DNA from: Phormidium sp. FACHB-1136
GTDB lineage: Bacteria; Cyanobacteriota; Cyanobacteriia; Phormidesmidales; Phormidesmidaceae
Length of the DNA: 64,000 nucleotides
Reading direction: 5' to 3'
Assembly (NCBI RefSeq): GCF_014697375.1
Contig: NZ_JACJRS010000020.1
Span: 1-64,000 of the forward strand
Part shown: piece after piece, positions 45,422 to 54,551 of the stretch
How positions within the stretch are numbered: position 1 is the first letter of the stretch
Layout of the letters: each line of letters opens with the position of its first letter
Translations under genes and position numbers: made by a program
The notes under the pieces: generated by a model
What the model saw: the letters and a program-made list of their open reading frames with translations, nothing else
Told to the model about the DNA's origin: nothing
Database searches by the model: none

Positions 45422-46237
45422 ATGGTCGATGTCAGTCCGGTGTCTGCCTATACCCCAACGGATCCCGCCCTTGATTTTCGCGATATTCGGCTTACCTACT
45501 ACGGCCAAGGCGCACCGCTCACGGTGATCGACCAGGTTGCGTTTCAGGTGGCCCAGGGGGAATTTGTCTCCCTCGTGGGGCCATCGGGCTGTGGCAAAAC
45601 CACGCTGCTGCGGATGGTATCGGGCCTCAGCCCCGCCCAAGAAGGGGCGGTTTACTTCCATGGCCAACCCATCACTGGCCCGCTCAAAAATATTGGCATC
45701 GCCTTCCAAAACCCAGTGCTGCTGCCCTGGCGCAACACCCTCAACAATGTGCTGCTGCCCCTAGAGGTCGTCCAGCCCCACAAGCGCAAGTTTCGCCAAA
45801 ACCGCGACCAATACACCAAATCCGCCGAAACCCTGCTGGATACCGTGGGCCTGAAGTCCTTTCAGCACCACTACCCCTGGCAACTCTCTGGGGGAATGCG
45901 CCAGCGGGCCTCCCTGTGCCGCGCATTGATTCACCAACCAGAGATTTTGTTGCTCGACGAACCCTTCGCCGCCCTCGATGCCTTCACCCGTGAGGAAATG
46001 TGGGGTCTATTGCAAGACCTCTGGCAGAAAACCGGATGTACTGCCCTGCTCGTCACCCACGACCTCCGGGAAGCCCTGTTCCTTTCCGATACCATCTACG
46101 TGCTCGGCGCTCGCCCTAGCACCATCGTCCACCGGGTATCGGTGAACCTGCCCCGCCCCCGCACCCTCGACCTCTGCTTCACCGACGACTTCCACGACAT
46201 GTATACCGAACTGCGCCATCACATCCAGCGAGGATAG
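45422..46237 (+). CDS. ABC transporter ATP-binding protein, nitrate/sulfonate/taurine type
   Basis: 271 residues. Walker A GPSGCGKTT, Q-loop AFQNPVLLPW, signature QLSGGMRQRASLCRAL, Walker B ILLLDEPFAALD, and THDLREALFLSD, the SsuB/TauB/NrtD subgroup pattern. These ATPases drive import of nitrate, sulfonates, taurine or thiamine precursors. No permease or binding-protein gene is adjacent: upstream is the phosphatase and downstream is convergent argB. Substrate therefore cannot be assigned. Confidence 0.88.
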   Translation: MVDVSPVSAYTPTDPALDFRDIRLTYYGQGAPLTVIDQVAFQVAQGEFVSLVGPSGCGKTTLLRMVSGLSPAQEGAVYFHGQPITGPLKNIGIAFQNPVLLPWRNTLNNVLLPLEVVQPHKRKFRQNRDQYTKSAETLLDTVGLKSFQHHYPWQLSGGMRQRASLCRALIHQPEILLLDEPFAALDAFTREEMWGLLQDLWQKTGCTALLVTHDLREALFLSDTIYVLGARPSTIVHRVSVNLPRPRTLDLCFTDDFHDMYTELRHHIQRG

Positions 46238-46373
46238 GGCCGCCCTCCCATCCTCTCTCTGACAATTAAGCCCTTCTCCTCCATTAAGGCCACCGCTACC
46301 CTAGCGGTGGCCATTCAGCGCCAGATCCGTCTCCAGGCTCGGATCCGGACAGTCCTGGCGGTGCGTTAGGCCA

Positions 46374-47276
46374 TTAGCCCCGAAACTCGGAGGCCACAAT
46401 CATGGAGCCGATGCCGAGGTCGGTGAAAATTTCTAGCAGCAAAGCATGGGGAATGCGGCCATCGAGGATGTGGGCGGCCCCGACGCCCTGGGCCAGGGAA
46501 CGGACGCAGCAGTTCACCTTGGGAATCATGCCCCCCGCCACAATGCCCACCTCAATCAGCTCCCGTGCCTTTTGGATATCCAGCTTGGGTAGCAGGGTGC
46601 TGGGGTCGGTGTAGTCCTCCAAAATGCCCTTGGTATCGGTGAGCAGGATGAGCTTTTCGGCCCCCAGGGCGGCGGCAATTTCTCCGGCCACGGTGTCGGC
46701 ATTGATGTTGTAGGCTTGGCCGTTGTCGTCCCTGGCCACGCTGGAGACAATGGGAATATAGCCCGCCTCCACCAGGGTCTTGATCACGCGAGAATCCACG
46801 CCGCTGACCTCGCCGACAAAGCCCACGCCTTCAGCCCCCTGGGGACGGGCGGTGATCAGGTTGCCATCTACGCCGCACAGGCCCACGGCTTTGCCCCCGG
46901 CCTGGTTAATGAGGCCCACCAGTTCTTTGTTGACACGGCCCACCAGCACCATTTCCACCACGTCCATGGTGGGGGCATCGGTGACGCGCAGACCATCTTT
47001 AAACTGGGGCTCGATGTTCAGTTTACCCAACCAGGTGTTGATTTCTGGCCCACCGCCATGCACCACCACCGGACGCAGACCCACGCAGGCCATGAACACA
47101 ATGTCGCGGATCACGTCGGCCTTGAGGCTACTGTCTTTCATCGCCGCACCGCCATACTTGACGACCACCGTGCGGCCCCGAAACTGCTGAATGTAGGGCA
47201 GGGCTTCGCTGAGAATCTGTACTCGCGTGGCCTCGGCGGCATGGATACTATCGGCGGCAGAAGAAGACTGAACCAT
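46374..47276 (-). CDS. argB: Acetylglutamate kinase
   Basis: 300 residues from [13 protein letters not shown]; a TTG-started extension is rejected. Second step of arginine synthesis and, in cyanobacteria, the target of PII activation. Seen: [67 protein letters not shown] (spanning about 200-230) and [12 protein letters not shown]. The N-terminal helix ([17 protein letters not shown]) typical of arginine-sensitive, hexameric enzymes is present. 40 bases downstream of aroK. Confidence 0.96.
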   Translation of the reverse strand: MVQSSSAADSIHAAEATRVQILSEALPYIQQFRGRTVVVKYGGAAMKDSSLKADVIRDIVFMACVGLRPVVVHGGGPEINTWLGKLNIEPQFKDGLRVTDAPTMDVVEMVLVGRVNKELVGLINQAGGKAVGLCGVDGNLITARPQGAEGVGFVGEVSGVDSRVIKTLVEAGYIPIVSSVARDDNGQAYNINADTVAGEIAAALGAEKLILLTDTKGILEDYTDPSTLLPKLDIQKARELIEVGIVAGGMIPKVNCCVRSLAQGVGAAHILDGRIPHALLLEIFTDLGIGSMIVASEFRG

Positions 47277-47316
47277 AGGGCTAGGGCAATGGGAATAATT
47301 GGCTCCCGCTAGTGTA

Positions 47317-47880
47317 TCAATTGAGCTGGGCCGAGGGCGCATCCGTCCGCAGTCTTTCGTCAACAAGGCTTAAAATTTGGGCGACGATGGCCTCCACGCT
47401 GTCCTCCGCCCCCACGGGCACCCGCACATCCGCCTGGGCATAGAGGGGTTGGCGCTGTTCCACCAAATCCGCTAGGGTTTGCCGCCAGTCGGGCCGTTGC
47501 AAGAGGGGACGTCCCGTTTCCCCGGCAAGGCGCTGCTCTAGCACCCCCAGGGGCACCTCCAGCCACACCACAATGCCGTGGTGCAGATAGCTCCAGTTGC
47601 GCCGCTGGGTGACGATGCCGCCCCCGGTGGCAATGACCAACCGCCGATAGGCCGCCAGTTGTGCTAACACCTCGGTTTCCTGCTGCCGAAACGCATCCTC
47701 TCCCGCCTCAGCAAATATCTCAGAAATCGTCTGCCCCGCCGCCGTTTCCAGCACCGCATCGGTATCAAAAAACTGATACCCCAAGGCCTGGGCCAGGGCG
47801 GTTCCGGTGCTGCTTTTGCCCGCCCCCATCATGCCAATCAGATAGAGGTTGGTGCCTTGAAGTCGTTCGGTAAGGGTCAT
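47317..47880 (-). CDS. aroK: Shikimate kinase
   Basis: 187 residues. Phosphorylates shikimate in aromatic amino-acid synthesis. P-loop [11 protein letters not shown] (about 16-26), FFDTDAVLE, the shikimate-binding [16 protein letters not shown] and the lid [13 protein letters not shown] with Arg. Likely operon aroK-argB (40-base gap). Confidence 0.95.
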   Translation of the reverse strand: MTLTERLQGTNLYLIGMMGAGKSSTGTALAQALGYQFFDTDAVLETAAGQTISEIFAEAGEDAFRQQETEVLAQLAAYRRLVIATGGGIVTQRRNWSYLHHGIVVWLEVPLGVLEQRLAGETGRPLLQRPDWRQTLADLVEQRQPLYAQADVRVPVGAEDSVEAIVAQILSLVDERLRTDAPSAQLN

Positions 47881-47910
47881 GGGGGATCAATAAAATGGGA
47901 TCTAGGGTTG

Positions 47911-47935
47911 GGGCACACAGCGGTGCGCCCGTACG
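47911..47935 (-). repeat. GGGCGCAC-hairpin repeat fragment
   Basis: On the minus strand CCGTACGGGCGCACCGCTGTGTGCCCC folds as GGGCGCAC/GTGTGCCC. The hairpin matches the left hairpin of the MITE-like element at 30949-31104. It lies immediately after the truncated PIN gene, so it may mark the break. Confidence 0.6.
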
Positions 47936-47944
47936 GTAGACATA

Positions 47945-48160
47945 TCATCCATCAACCAAGGCCTGACTATCCACCGATTGAACGACAATCCATTCGGTCT
48001 CCGCCAACCAGGATGTATCCACGCCGAAAGCCTGTAGGGCGCAGAGTTCGGTGTAGATGCTTTCGGGGATTACGACGCGGCCATACAGTGCTTGCAGCAG
48101 GGGGAGTTGCTCAATTCTCAGTGGGCTGCTGATAGGGGATGTGTCGCTGACAATGATCAT
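47945..48160 (-). pseudogene. Truncated DUF3368/PIN-like toxin
   Basis: 71 residues: MIIVSDTSPISSPLRIEQLPLL then VVIPESIYTELC, the start of a DUF3368 PIN-like toxin with the first Asp of the active site (VSDTSP). Family members run to about 150-160 residues; here the frame stops after LVDG, so the other catalytic acidic residues are missing. A hairpin repeat follows at once. The ATG overlaps the stop of an antitoxin remnant by 4 bases (ATGA). Confidence 0.75.
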
Positions 48161-48219
48161 CGCCAGTTGTTAGCACGCAGGCTTTCGATATCCGACCGAT
48201 AATCCGCTAGATCGTATGC
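48157..48219 (-). pseudogene. Antitoxin remnant ahead of the PIN fragment
   Basis: Twenty codons without a start, ending YDLADYRSDIESLRANNW-R and a TGA sharing bases with the PIN ATG. A TAG closes the frame upstream. The position, the ATGA overlap and the helical composition suggest the C-terminal tail of the cognate antitoxin. Confidence 0.45.
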
Positions 48220-48404
48220 CTATGCCCAACGAATTCCCATGAGCCAATGATGTATAGTTCATAACGCCGAGGCTAGCGCCAATGCAAAGCAATGCACCAA
48301 CGCCATACACAGAGAAATTCGCGATGGGTAATCGGCACATTGCGGTCAAGGGATTGATCCAAAATTAGCCAAAACGATTTAAGCCGCGAAGGCACCCTAC
48401 GGCT

Positions 48405-48950
48405 ATGGCGCGATCCAAACGTAGCTTCAAGACCGGATTTTGTTACCACGTTACGGTGCGGTGCAATAACCGTGAGTTTCGGTTAATTCGGGATGAGTGC
48501 CGTGAGATTTTGCTGTATGCCCTAGAGCGCTGCAAGGCGAAATACGGCTTCAAGCTCTATGGGTTGTGCATTATGAGCAACCATGTGCATTATTTGCTGG
48601 AGCCAAAACAGCCCGACGATTTGCCGAAGATTATGCATTGGCTGAACTGGTACACAGCCATGTGCTTTAACCGCATGTCGTTGGAACTTTGTGCGGAAGC
48701 CTATCGGAAGTTTTGCAAGCGCTATAAACCCAAACCTAAGCCAGAGCGGCGCAACACCTGGGGCAGCAAGAAGCTGGCGGCGATTCGGCAAAAGATGAAG
48801 GCCAAGAAAAAGACCCCTGGCCAAAAAAGCCTGTGGGATGAATGGCAAGCGCCCATGGATGCGGTGCAAAATGTGGCTAAGAAATTTGTATTAGCGAACT
48901 GTTTGAACCCAGATGTGGTAAGTGCCCGATTTGAGGCCAATACGACCTGA
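48405..48950 (+). CDS. REP-associated (IS200-like) transposase, probably internally deleted
   Basis: 181 residues. The N-terminal half is a clear Y1/RAYT fold: GFCYHVTVRCNNREFRL and LYGLCIMSNHVHYLLEP, with the His-x-His metal site. After MHWLNWYTAMCFNRM the family normally continues with a GHFWE/RYY-type segment and the catalytic Tyr; here it jumps to a basic tail (KFCKRYKPKPKPERRN, TWGSKKL, VAKKFVLANC) of the kind found at the very end of longer relatives. A middle block of roughly a hundred residues therefore seems missing, and with it the nucleophile. From memory, not alignment. Confidence 0.72.
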   Translation: MARSKRSFKTGFCYHVTVRCNNREFRLIRDECREILLYALERCKAKYGFKLYGLCIMSNHVHYLLEPKQPDDLPKIMHWLNWYTAMCFNRMSLELCAEAYRKFCKRYKPKPKPERRNTWGSKKLAAIRQKMKAKKKTPGQKSLWDEWQAPMDAVQNVAKKFVLANCLNPDVVSARFEANTT

Positions 48951-49046
48951 CCCTTGGTGCCAGGTAAGCGATCCCCGAAACACCTAATTTTCCGTGCAGA
49001 GGGGGTCGGTAATCATTCTTTTGGATCGGGCTGAAGCGCTTATCTG

Positions 49047-51329
49047 CTACAGTTTACAAGTCTCCGCGCGAGAGAAGAGAAGCACCCACAACGCACGCCA
49101 CCCCCACACCCCACGCCACGACGGAAATTCCGCTGTGGGGGAAAAAGAAGGGTTGGCTTGTAGGTCTTTGTAGCTCAGATAGCTTCCGTCCTTGCGCCAG
49201 CCGACGCGATCTGCAAATTTTAGCCAAGTGTCTTCATGATACTTGCCATCAAGCGGGTTGCCTGTCTCTACATAAATTTTCTTTTGCACGCTAAAGCCAA
49301 ACTTACCGTTGCTGTATTTCACCCAAAGCTGATCTAAAATTCGCAGGTCTTCGCAGGGAAATTCTTCTAGGTCTTTGGGGTCAAACCATTGACCTTCTTC
49401 CTTGCCCACGGCTGGGTTGGTAATCATTAGGCGATAGGTTTCCTCATCAGCCTCGCGCCATTGTCCAGCCTTTAGCAGTTCCTCTAGCTTGGCATAGGTC
49501 GAGTTTTGGGTAACGGTTTCCAGATCCTCCAGCAGCGCTTTGAGGTCGGGGTCTACTTTTTCAGGGCGGGGATATTCCTGTAGGCAAAGCTTGGCGAGTT
49601 GGGCAGCTTCGCTATCTAGCTCACAGGCTTTGCGGATGATGTCGTTCAGGTCATCAGGATCGAGTTGGGCGGTGTAGAGCAGCACGGTTTCTCGCCAGAG
49701 GGCGGTGTTCCAGTTTTGTAGAACTAGGTTTTGGGCAATGGTGGTGTTTTGGAGTTGGGCTAGTTCTCTAGCGGCAAAAAAGCCTTGAAAGCTGGCGTGG
49801 GGAAATTCGTATTCCTTGGGTTCGCGCTCCACCAGCAGTTCGCTCACGTCCACAATTTGCTTTAGCCAATCGGCGGGGTCTGCCTGGGCCTTTTGGAGGA
49901 TGGGGTGGGGTTGCAGCAGCGTTAGTAGGGCATGGTGATCGATGACGAGGCGTTCTTCATTGGGGTCTGCGGTTTGGGATGGGGTGCTGAGCATGTGTAG
50001 GGCGATGGCTTGCAATAGGGCCATGTTTTTGTCGTAGTCCAGCCACATTGTGATCAGTCGGGCCGCTGGGCGGGTATCGAGTTGCAGGCTGCAAATGCGC
50101 TGATATAGCCCTAGGCGTTGGCTGGGCAGGGCTTTGGTGGGGGCATAGCGGTGCAGCGTTACCAATAGGTTCAGCAGCAGCGGGTTTTTGGCCATTTGCC
50201 CTAGGTCTTCGGGACGGGCTTGGATTTGGGCAATCAGGTTGTCGGCATACTCGGTGGCGGCTTCCCTGGCATGGCGGCGGGTAGAGCGATAGCAGCGCTC
50301 TTGGCAGAGGTACCACCGCCGAATAAAGTCGGCCTGTTGGTCGGCATTGAAGTCGTTGATGTAGATGGGGAGGGAGGGGCGTTTGGCGGTGTAGTTTTCG
50401 TAGCCCTTGGGCCGCGAGGTGAGCAGAAAAATAGACTGGTCGTAGTCTTCCATTTGGGTGGTAATCCATTGGCTCACCTGGGGGCGCTTGGCCATGGGGA
50501 TTTCATCAAACCCATCCAGCATCACCAGGGCTTGGCCACGGTTCAGCAGGTTTTCGGCCCAGCGGTCGGGCACCTGGGGCGGGTGATTTTTCCACAGGGT
50601 CGGGATGTGGTGTTCGGTCATCAGTTGCGCCAAGCCGGGGGGCTGAGATTGGCTGAGTTCGTCCACCCATTCCCGCAGACGCAGCAGTACAGGCACCAAC
50701 TTTGGGGCACCGTGAAGGCGCTTTCCTTGGCCATAGAGAAGCGTAATATGGCGCAGCAGAGTGGTTTTGCCCTTGCCGCCCTTGGCCAAAATGCACATCT
50801 GCCGAAACTGGCGATTTTTCCGAGATTTGGCTAGCAGTTTCCAAATATCCAGATTTTCAGACCGCAAACTGGGATCTAGCTGGCGAAGGGGCGCTTGATC
50901 TAATGCGCCTATTGCTCCGCTTAAATCTAGGGGCACAAAGACCTTTTCCAAAAGTGGAATGGCTGTGTTCTCTGGGTTAAAGCCTTCAATGGTGGATTCT
51001 TCACACTGACGGGCCTGCCGCCGTAGATAAACGCTGGTAAAGTCGGTTCGCAAGGTTTGGGGCAAGCGTTTCGCCGCCGCAATGGCGTGATCTAGCCCTT
51101 GGTCAATTTCTGGCGCTAGCTTGTTGCCCACCTTGATCGCCATCCACACCGCCGCCGCCCCTCCAAAGCACAGCGCAGCCTCGTTCCACTGCCCAGTGCG
51201 GATGTTGTTAATCCCCACAGCACTCAATCCTCCTGGCACCCCCAGGGTGATCAACTTTTGGTCGAGCAGTTCAAAGACCTTCTCTAGGGTGGTGGGTGTA
51301 GGGTTGGGCGGTGTTCCGGTCATGGCCAT
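49047..51329 (-). CDS. NACHT STAND NTPase with C-terminal GUN4 domain
   Basis: 760 residues from MAMTGTPPNPTP; a TTG at 51419 would add 30. A hydrophobic helix (about 53-70, ALCFGGAAAVWMAIKVG) suggests membrane attachment. The NACHT core follows: P-loop ILAKGGKGKTTLLRHI (about 178-193; Ala replaces the first Gly), Walker B ALVMLDGFDEIP, sensor FLLTSRPKGYE, then a helical region with YEFPHASFQGFFAARELA. The last 140 or so residues are a GUN4 domain: LEELLKAGQWREADEETYRLM, WVKYSNGKFGFSVQKKI and ending LLFSRAETCKL. GUN4 binds tetrapyrroles, so porphyrin sensing is possible. Could be signalling or defence. Confidence 0.88.
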   Translation of the reverse strand: MAMTGTPPNPTPTTLEKVFELLDQKLITLGVPGGLSAVGINNIRTGQWNEAALCFGGAAAVWMAIKVGNKLAPEIDQGLDHAIAAAKRLPQTLRTDFTSVYLRRQARQCEESTIEGFNPENTAIPLLEKVFVPLDLSGAIGALDQAPLRQLDPSLRSENLDIWKLLAKSRKNRQFRQMCILAKGGKGKTTLLRHITLLYGQGKRLHGAPKLVPVLLRLREWVDELSQSQPPGLAQLMTEHHIPTLWKNHPPQVPDRWAENLLNRGQALVMLDGFDEIPMAKRPQVSQWITTQMEDYDQSIFLLTSRPKGYENYTAKRPSLPIYINDFNADQQADFIRRWYLCQERCYRSTRRHAREAATEYADNLIAQIQARPEDLGQMAKNPLLLNLLVTLHRYAPTKALPSQRLGLYQRICSLQLDTRPAARLITMWLDYDKNMALLQAIALHMLSTPSQTADPNEERLVIDHHALLTLLQPHPILQKAQADPADWLKQIVDVSELLVEREPKEYEFPHASFQGFFAARELAQLQNTTIAQNLVLQNWNTALWRETVLLYTAQLDPDDLNDIIRKACELDSEAAQLAKLCLQEYPRPEKVDPDLKALLEDLETVTQNSTYAKLEELLKAGQWREADEETYRLMITNPAVGKEEGQWFDPKDLEEFPCEDLRILDQLWVKYSNGKFGFSVQKKIYVETGNPLDGKYHEDTWLKFADRVGWRKDGSYLSYKDLQANPSFSPTAEFPSWRGVWGWRALWVLLFSRAETCKL

Positions 51330-51366
51330 CGTTCCGGCTACATTTTCCCTATGGTATGCCCACTCT

Positions 51367-51665
51367 TTAGTTTTGCCCCTGTTCTGAATCCCAATCCAAC
51401 ACCTGCTGATATTCCTCAAGCTGCGCCAAGGCCAGGGCTAATGCTCGTCGGTGGTCGTCGGTGGGGTCGAGTTGGTAGCGGACTTGCGCCGCAAGGCATC
51501 GTATTTGGCATCGATCTCGGCTAAGGTCTCGTTCACGCGCTTCAGCCTCGCGTTTTCTTGCCTCAGCCAAGCGGTTTGTTTCTCGTTCGCAAAGCGTGTC
51601 GTTAGACAATTTCGACGGTTCCACTCAACGCCGAAATTAGCCAATGTAGCCACGAGGGCCGCCAC
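51367..51665 (-). pseudogene. Frameshifted small coiled-coil gene upstream of NACHT-GUN4
   Basis: Two overlapping frames look like halves of one protein. Frame A (GTG 51665): VAALVATLANFGVEW, then a coiled coil QTAWLRQENARLKRVNETLAEIDAKYDALRRK, after which it degenerates. Frame B supplies the natural continuation VRYQLDPTDDHRRALALALAQLEEYQQVLDW to a stop at 51367. The switch point is near 51485, around GCAAGTCCGCTACC. Either a frameshift mutation, a sequencing error or programmed shifting. It lies 37 bases upstream of the NACHT start, so it may be part of that module. Confidence 0.5.
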
Positions 51666-51744
51666 GGTGAATCGGTTGCTCCAGAGGCGGGGTTGGGCGA
51701 TGAAGCCGAGGAGGGGGAAATCTTGGACATCGTAGAACCTCTCC

Positions 51745-52986
51745 CTAGGGTACTTCTGCCACCACCACAGGCGACTGGCTCAGCATCTCCAGCGCCGCCT
51801 GGTATTGGGGGTCGGCCTCGGTGGCGATAGTGTCGCGGTTGAGGGGCACACCTTTGACGAGGCGGTCGGGGGTAATGCCGAGGCGGTTGATGTCGTGGTG
51901 GTCTGGGGTTTCGTACTTGGCCACCGTTACCGCAAGGCCCGCCCCATCGGGTAGGTCAAACAGGGACTGAATCAACCCCTTGCCGAAGGTAGTGCTGCCC
52001 ACCAGTTTGGCGCGGCCATTGTCCTGCAAGGCTCCGGCCAAAATTTCGCTGGCGCTGGCGGTGCCTTCGTTCACCAGGACGACCAAGGGCGCATCGGTGA
52101 GGGCATGGCCAAAGGCTTCAAAGCTGTCCAAAATGCCCTGGCGGTTGACGGTGTAGACAATGGTACCCTCCGGTAGCCACAGCCGCGCAATTTCAATCCC
52201 GGCCTGAAGCAGCCCACCGGGGTTGTTGCGGAGATCCAAAATGAAACCCTCGGCTCCTTGGTCAGCGAGATCCCGAATCGCTCCGGCCACGCTTTCTGCT
52301 GCATTGCCGTTAAACTGGCTCAGCCGCATATAGCCCACGAGTTGACCGCCAGGAGTCACGTCCATCTGGGCATAGACGGGGTTGAGGGTAATCACATCGC
52401 GGGTCAGCATCACTTGGCGGGAGGTGGTTTCCTGGTCGCTTCTAACCTCTAGCATCACCGTGGTGCCGCGCAGCCCCCGCATTTTGGCCGCCGCCTCATC
52501 CAGGGACAGATCCGTCGTGGCGGTACCGTCGATGGACAGGATCAAATCCTTCGGCTGTAGCCCCACCTGTTCGGCGGGGGAGCCTTCGATGGGGGCAATC
52601 ACCCGCAGCCAGCCCGGATCGTCATCTTTGGTAATCTGAAGCCCTACCCCGGTTAATTCTCCAGCGGTGTTGGTTTGCAGGCTGTGGTACTGATCCGGCG
52701 GCAGCAGGCGGGTGTAGGGGTCATCCAGGTTGGCCAGCATCTCGCGGATGGCATCGTAGGCGTCCTCGTGGGTGGCAAAATTGCGCTTCAGCGCCCGCTG
52801 ACGAATAAACCACCAGTTTTGGTGATTAAAGGTCTCATCCACGTAGGCACGGTTGACAATGCGCCAAACTTCCGCCACCAAATCCTGATCCGAGGTCAGG
52901 GCGAAGGCGGGCCTTGCGCCCACAGCCCCAAACACCAGCCCAGCAATACATAGTCCCAACACCAACAGCCGTAGCAGTGATCTCAT
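51745..52986 (-). CDS. ctpA: Carboxyl-terminal processing protease CtpA-type
   Basis: 413 residues. Sec signal peptide (MRSLLRLLVLGLCIAGLVFGAVG, broken at AFA), then N-terminal helices, a PDZ domain (about 110-190, LTGVGLQITKDDD to TTVMLEVRS) and an S41 peptidase. Catalytic Ser in VNEGTASASEIL and Lys in STTFGKGLIQ. CtpA cuts the C-terminal extension of the D1 protein of photosystem II in the lumen; related CtpB/C have other substrates, so the exact paralog is likely but not certain. Divergent from petB, an arrangement seen in other cyanobacteria. Confidence 0.9.
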   Translation of the reverse strand: MRSLLRLLVLGLCIAGLVFGAVGARPAFALTSDQDLVAEVWRIVNRAYVDETFNHQNWWFIRQRALKRNFATHEDAYDAIREMLANLDDPYTRLLPPDQYHSLQTNTAGELTGVGLQITKDDDPGWLRVIAPIEGSPAEQVGLQPKDLILSIDGTATTDLSLDEAAAKMRGLRGTTVMLEVRSDQETTSRQVMLTRDVITLNPVYAQMDVTPGGQLVGYMRLSQFNGNAAESVAGAIRDLADQGAEGFILDLRNNPGGLLQAGIEIARLWLPEGTIVYTVNRQGILDSFEAFGHALTDAPLVVLVNEGTASASEILAGALQDNGRAKLVGSTTFGKGLIQSLFDLPDGAGLAVTVAKYETPDHHDINRLGITPDRLVKGVPLNRDTIATEADPQYQAALEMLSQSPVVVAEVP

Positions 52987-53713
52987 AGTCCTCGCAAACC
53001 ACGAACAGAATTGTCACAGGGTCGTCTTAATTCGATCTGAATTTGATCCGAACTTCTATAGAGAAGGCTTCCCTCTACCTGAGCTTGGCCCTAACCCCCA
53101 ACCCCTCTCCCAGGAAGGAGAGGGGAGCCGGAAGGAAGTCAACGTTCCTTATTTCAATATGGGCTACTGCTTATCCACACCTTGTTTTCCTACCGTAAGT
53201 CCTTGGAGATCCCCCTAAATCCCCCTTACAACGGGGGACTTTGATTCCAGTTCCCCCCTTAGCAAGGGGGGCTAGGGGGGATCCAACCCAGGCATCAAGC
53301 AGCACAGAGGCGTGTGTATAAGGAGTAGCCCAACAGGGGAGAGGGATTGAGGGTTGAGGGCCACCAGGAACTTTCTCTCTATATATTGACCGAGTGACCG
53401 GGAGACACCCCAGGTTGGTTGTACCTTACCTTAGGCGCTTCCTATTGTTCATATTGACCGATTCCACGGCAACCCGCCTAGAGCCTTTGGATTAAGCCTC
53501 TGAGAGAGAATGTAACAAAATGTTAAAAAAGTGAAGCCGATTTCTCATCCAGAACTGGGCAAAAGTGCCAATTTAAGCCGTTTGGGGGCGATCCTTGGGG
53601 TATCGTCACCGGAAAAACCCGGTGAAACAACCAGGGTCAGGGTCGTTCTGCCGTTACGGCTATGTTACATTTTTCATTGATGGCAATTATTGATATATAG
53701 AGTTTCCCGCTTC
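52987..53713. other. 727-bp divergent spacer, ctpA / petB, with nested repeats
   Basis: The repeat block covers 53088-53362. Beyond it, 53363-53713 is A+T-richer and must hold the petB promoter and leader (including ATGTAACAAAATGTTAAAAAAGTG-type sequence near 53510 and ATGTTACATTTTTCATTG near 53661). No gene is seen. I could not fix -35/-10 elements with confidence. Confidence 0.6.
53088..53362. repeat. Nested composite of two dispersed repeat families
   Basis: Outer ends GGCCCTAACCC (53088-53098) and GGGTTGAGGGCC (53351-53362) are nearly inverted copies. Inside the left end is the CCCTCTCCC/GGAGAGGG module; the middle (53209-53284) is a complete copy of the GATCCCCCTAAATCCCCCTT/AAGGGGGGCTAGGGGGGATC element also found at 156-210. 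One repeat therefore seems to have landed inside another. Confidence 0.7.
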
Positions 53714-54382
53714 ATGTTTACCAAGCAAGTTACCGACTCTAAGGCCTATCAGTGGTTCAATGAGCGGCTGGAAATTCAGGCCCTAGCCGACGACATCTCC
53801 AGCAAGTACGTGCCTCCCCACGTCAACATCTTCTACTGTCTAGGCGGCATTACCCTCACCTGCTTCCTCATCCAGTTCGCCACTGGGTTCGCCATGACGT
53901 TTTACTACAAACCCACGGTAACGGAAGCGTTTAACTCGGTTCAGTACCTGATGACCGACGTCAACTTCGGTTGGCTGATTCGCTCCATCCACCGCTGGTC
54001 TGCCAGCATGATGGTGCTGATGATGATCCTCCACGTCTTCCGCGTGTACCTCACGGGCGGCTTCAAAAAGCCCCGCGAACTCACCTGGGTAACGGGCGTG
54101 ATCCTCGCCGTGATCACCGTGACCTTCGGTGTAACGGGCTACTCCCTGCCTTGGGATCAAGTGGGATACTGGGCCGTGAAAATCGTGTCCGGCGTTCCTG
54201 GCGCTATCCCCGTGGTGGGCGGCACCGTTGTCGAACTGATGCGTGGCGGCGAAGCGGTTGGCCAAGCGACCCTCACCCGTTTCTACAGCCTGCACACCTT
54301 CGTTCTGCCCTGGGCCATTGCCGTGTTCATGCTGATGCACTTCCTGATGATTCGTAAGCAAGGCATCTCCGGGCCTTTGTAA
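53714..54382 (+). CDS. petB: Cytochrome b6
   Basis: 222 residues from [15 protein letters not shown]; an ATA-preceded frame upstream from 53690 is rejected because the family starts here. Heme-binding core of the cytochrome b6f complex. Four membrane helices, two His pairs for hemes ([23 protein letters not shown] and [23 protein letters not shown] regions), Cys-43 for heme c-n in NIFYCLGG, and [16 protein letters not shown] at the quinone site. Length is normal. petD follows after 169 bases. Confidence 0.98.
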   Translation: MFTKQVTDSKAYQWFNERLEIQALADDISSKYVPPHVNIFYCLGGITLTCFLIQFATGFAMTFYYKPTVTEAFNSVQYLMTDVNFGWLIRSIHRWSASMMVLMMILHVFRVYLTGGFKKPRELTWVTGVILAVITVTFGVTGYSLPWDQVGYWAVKIVSGVPGAIPVVGGTVVELMRGGEAVGQATLTRFYSLHTFVLPWAIAVFMLMHFLMIRKQGISGPL

Positions 54383-54551
54383 ACAAGGTCTAACGAATTT
54401 TGGGAATCGGGATGGGACACCCTATGATCGGTCAACTCATCCAATTCTATTTAGGTTAGGGGAAACTCCCTGCCGTGTTTGCTGGGGCATGGCCTCGTCG
54501 AATTTGTTGAGGCATGGCCTCACCTACTTTGTTTAAGAGGAGAACATTTGA

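Noticed and set aside
53690-53713. Upstream-extended start for petB
   Set aside because: The extension (IYRVSRF) is not part of any PetB; the conserved start is ATG 53714. No intron-like short first exon was found.
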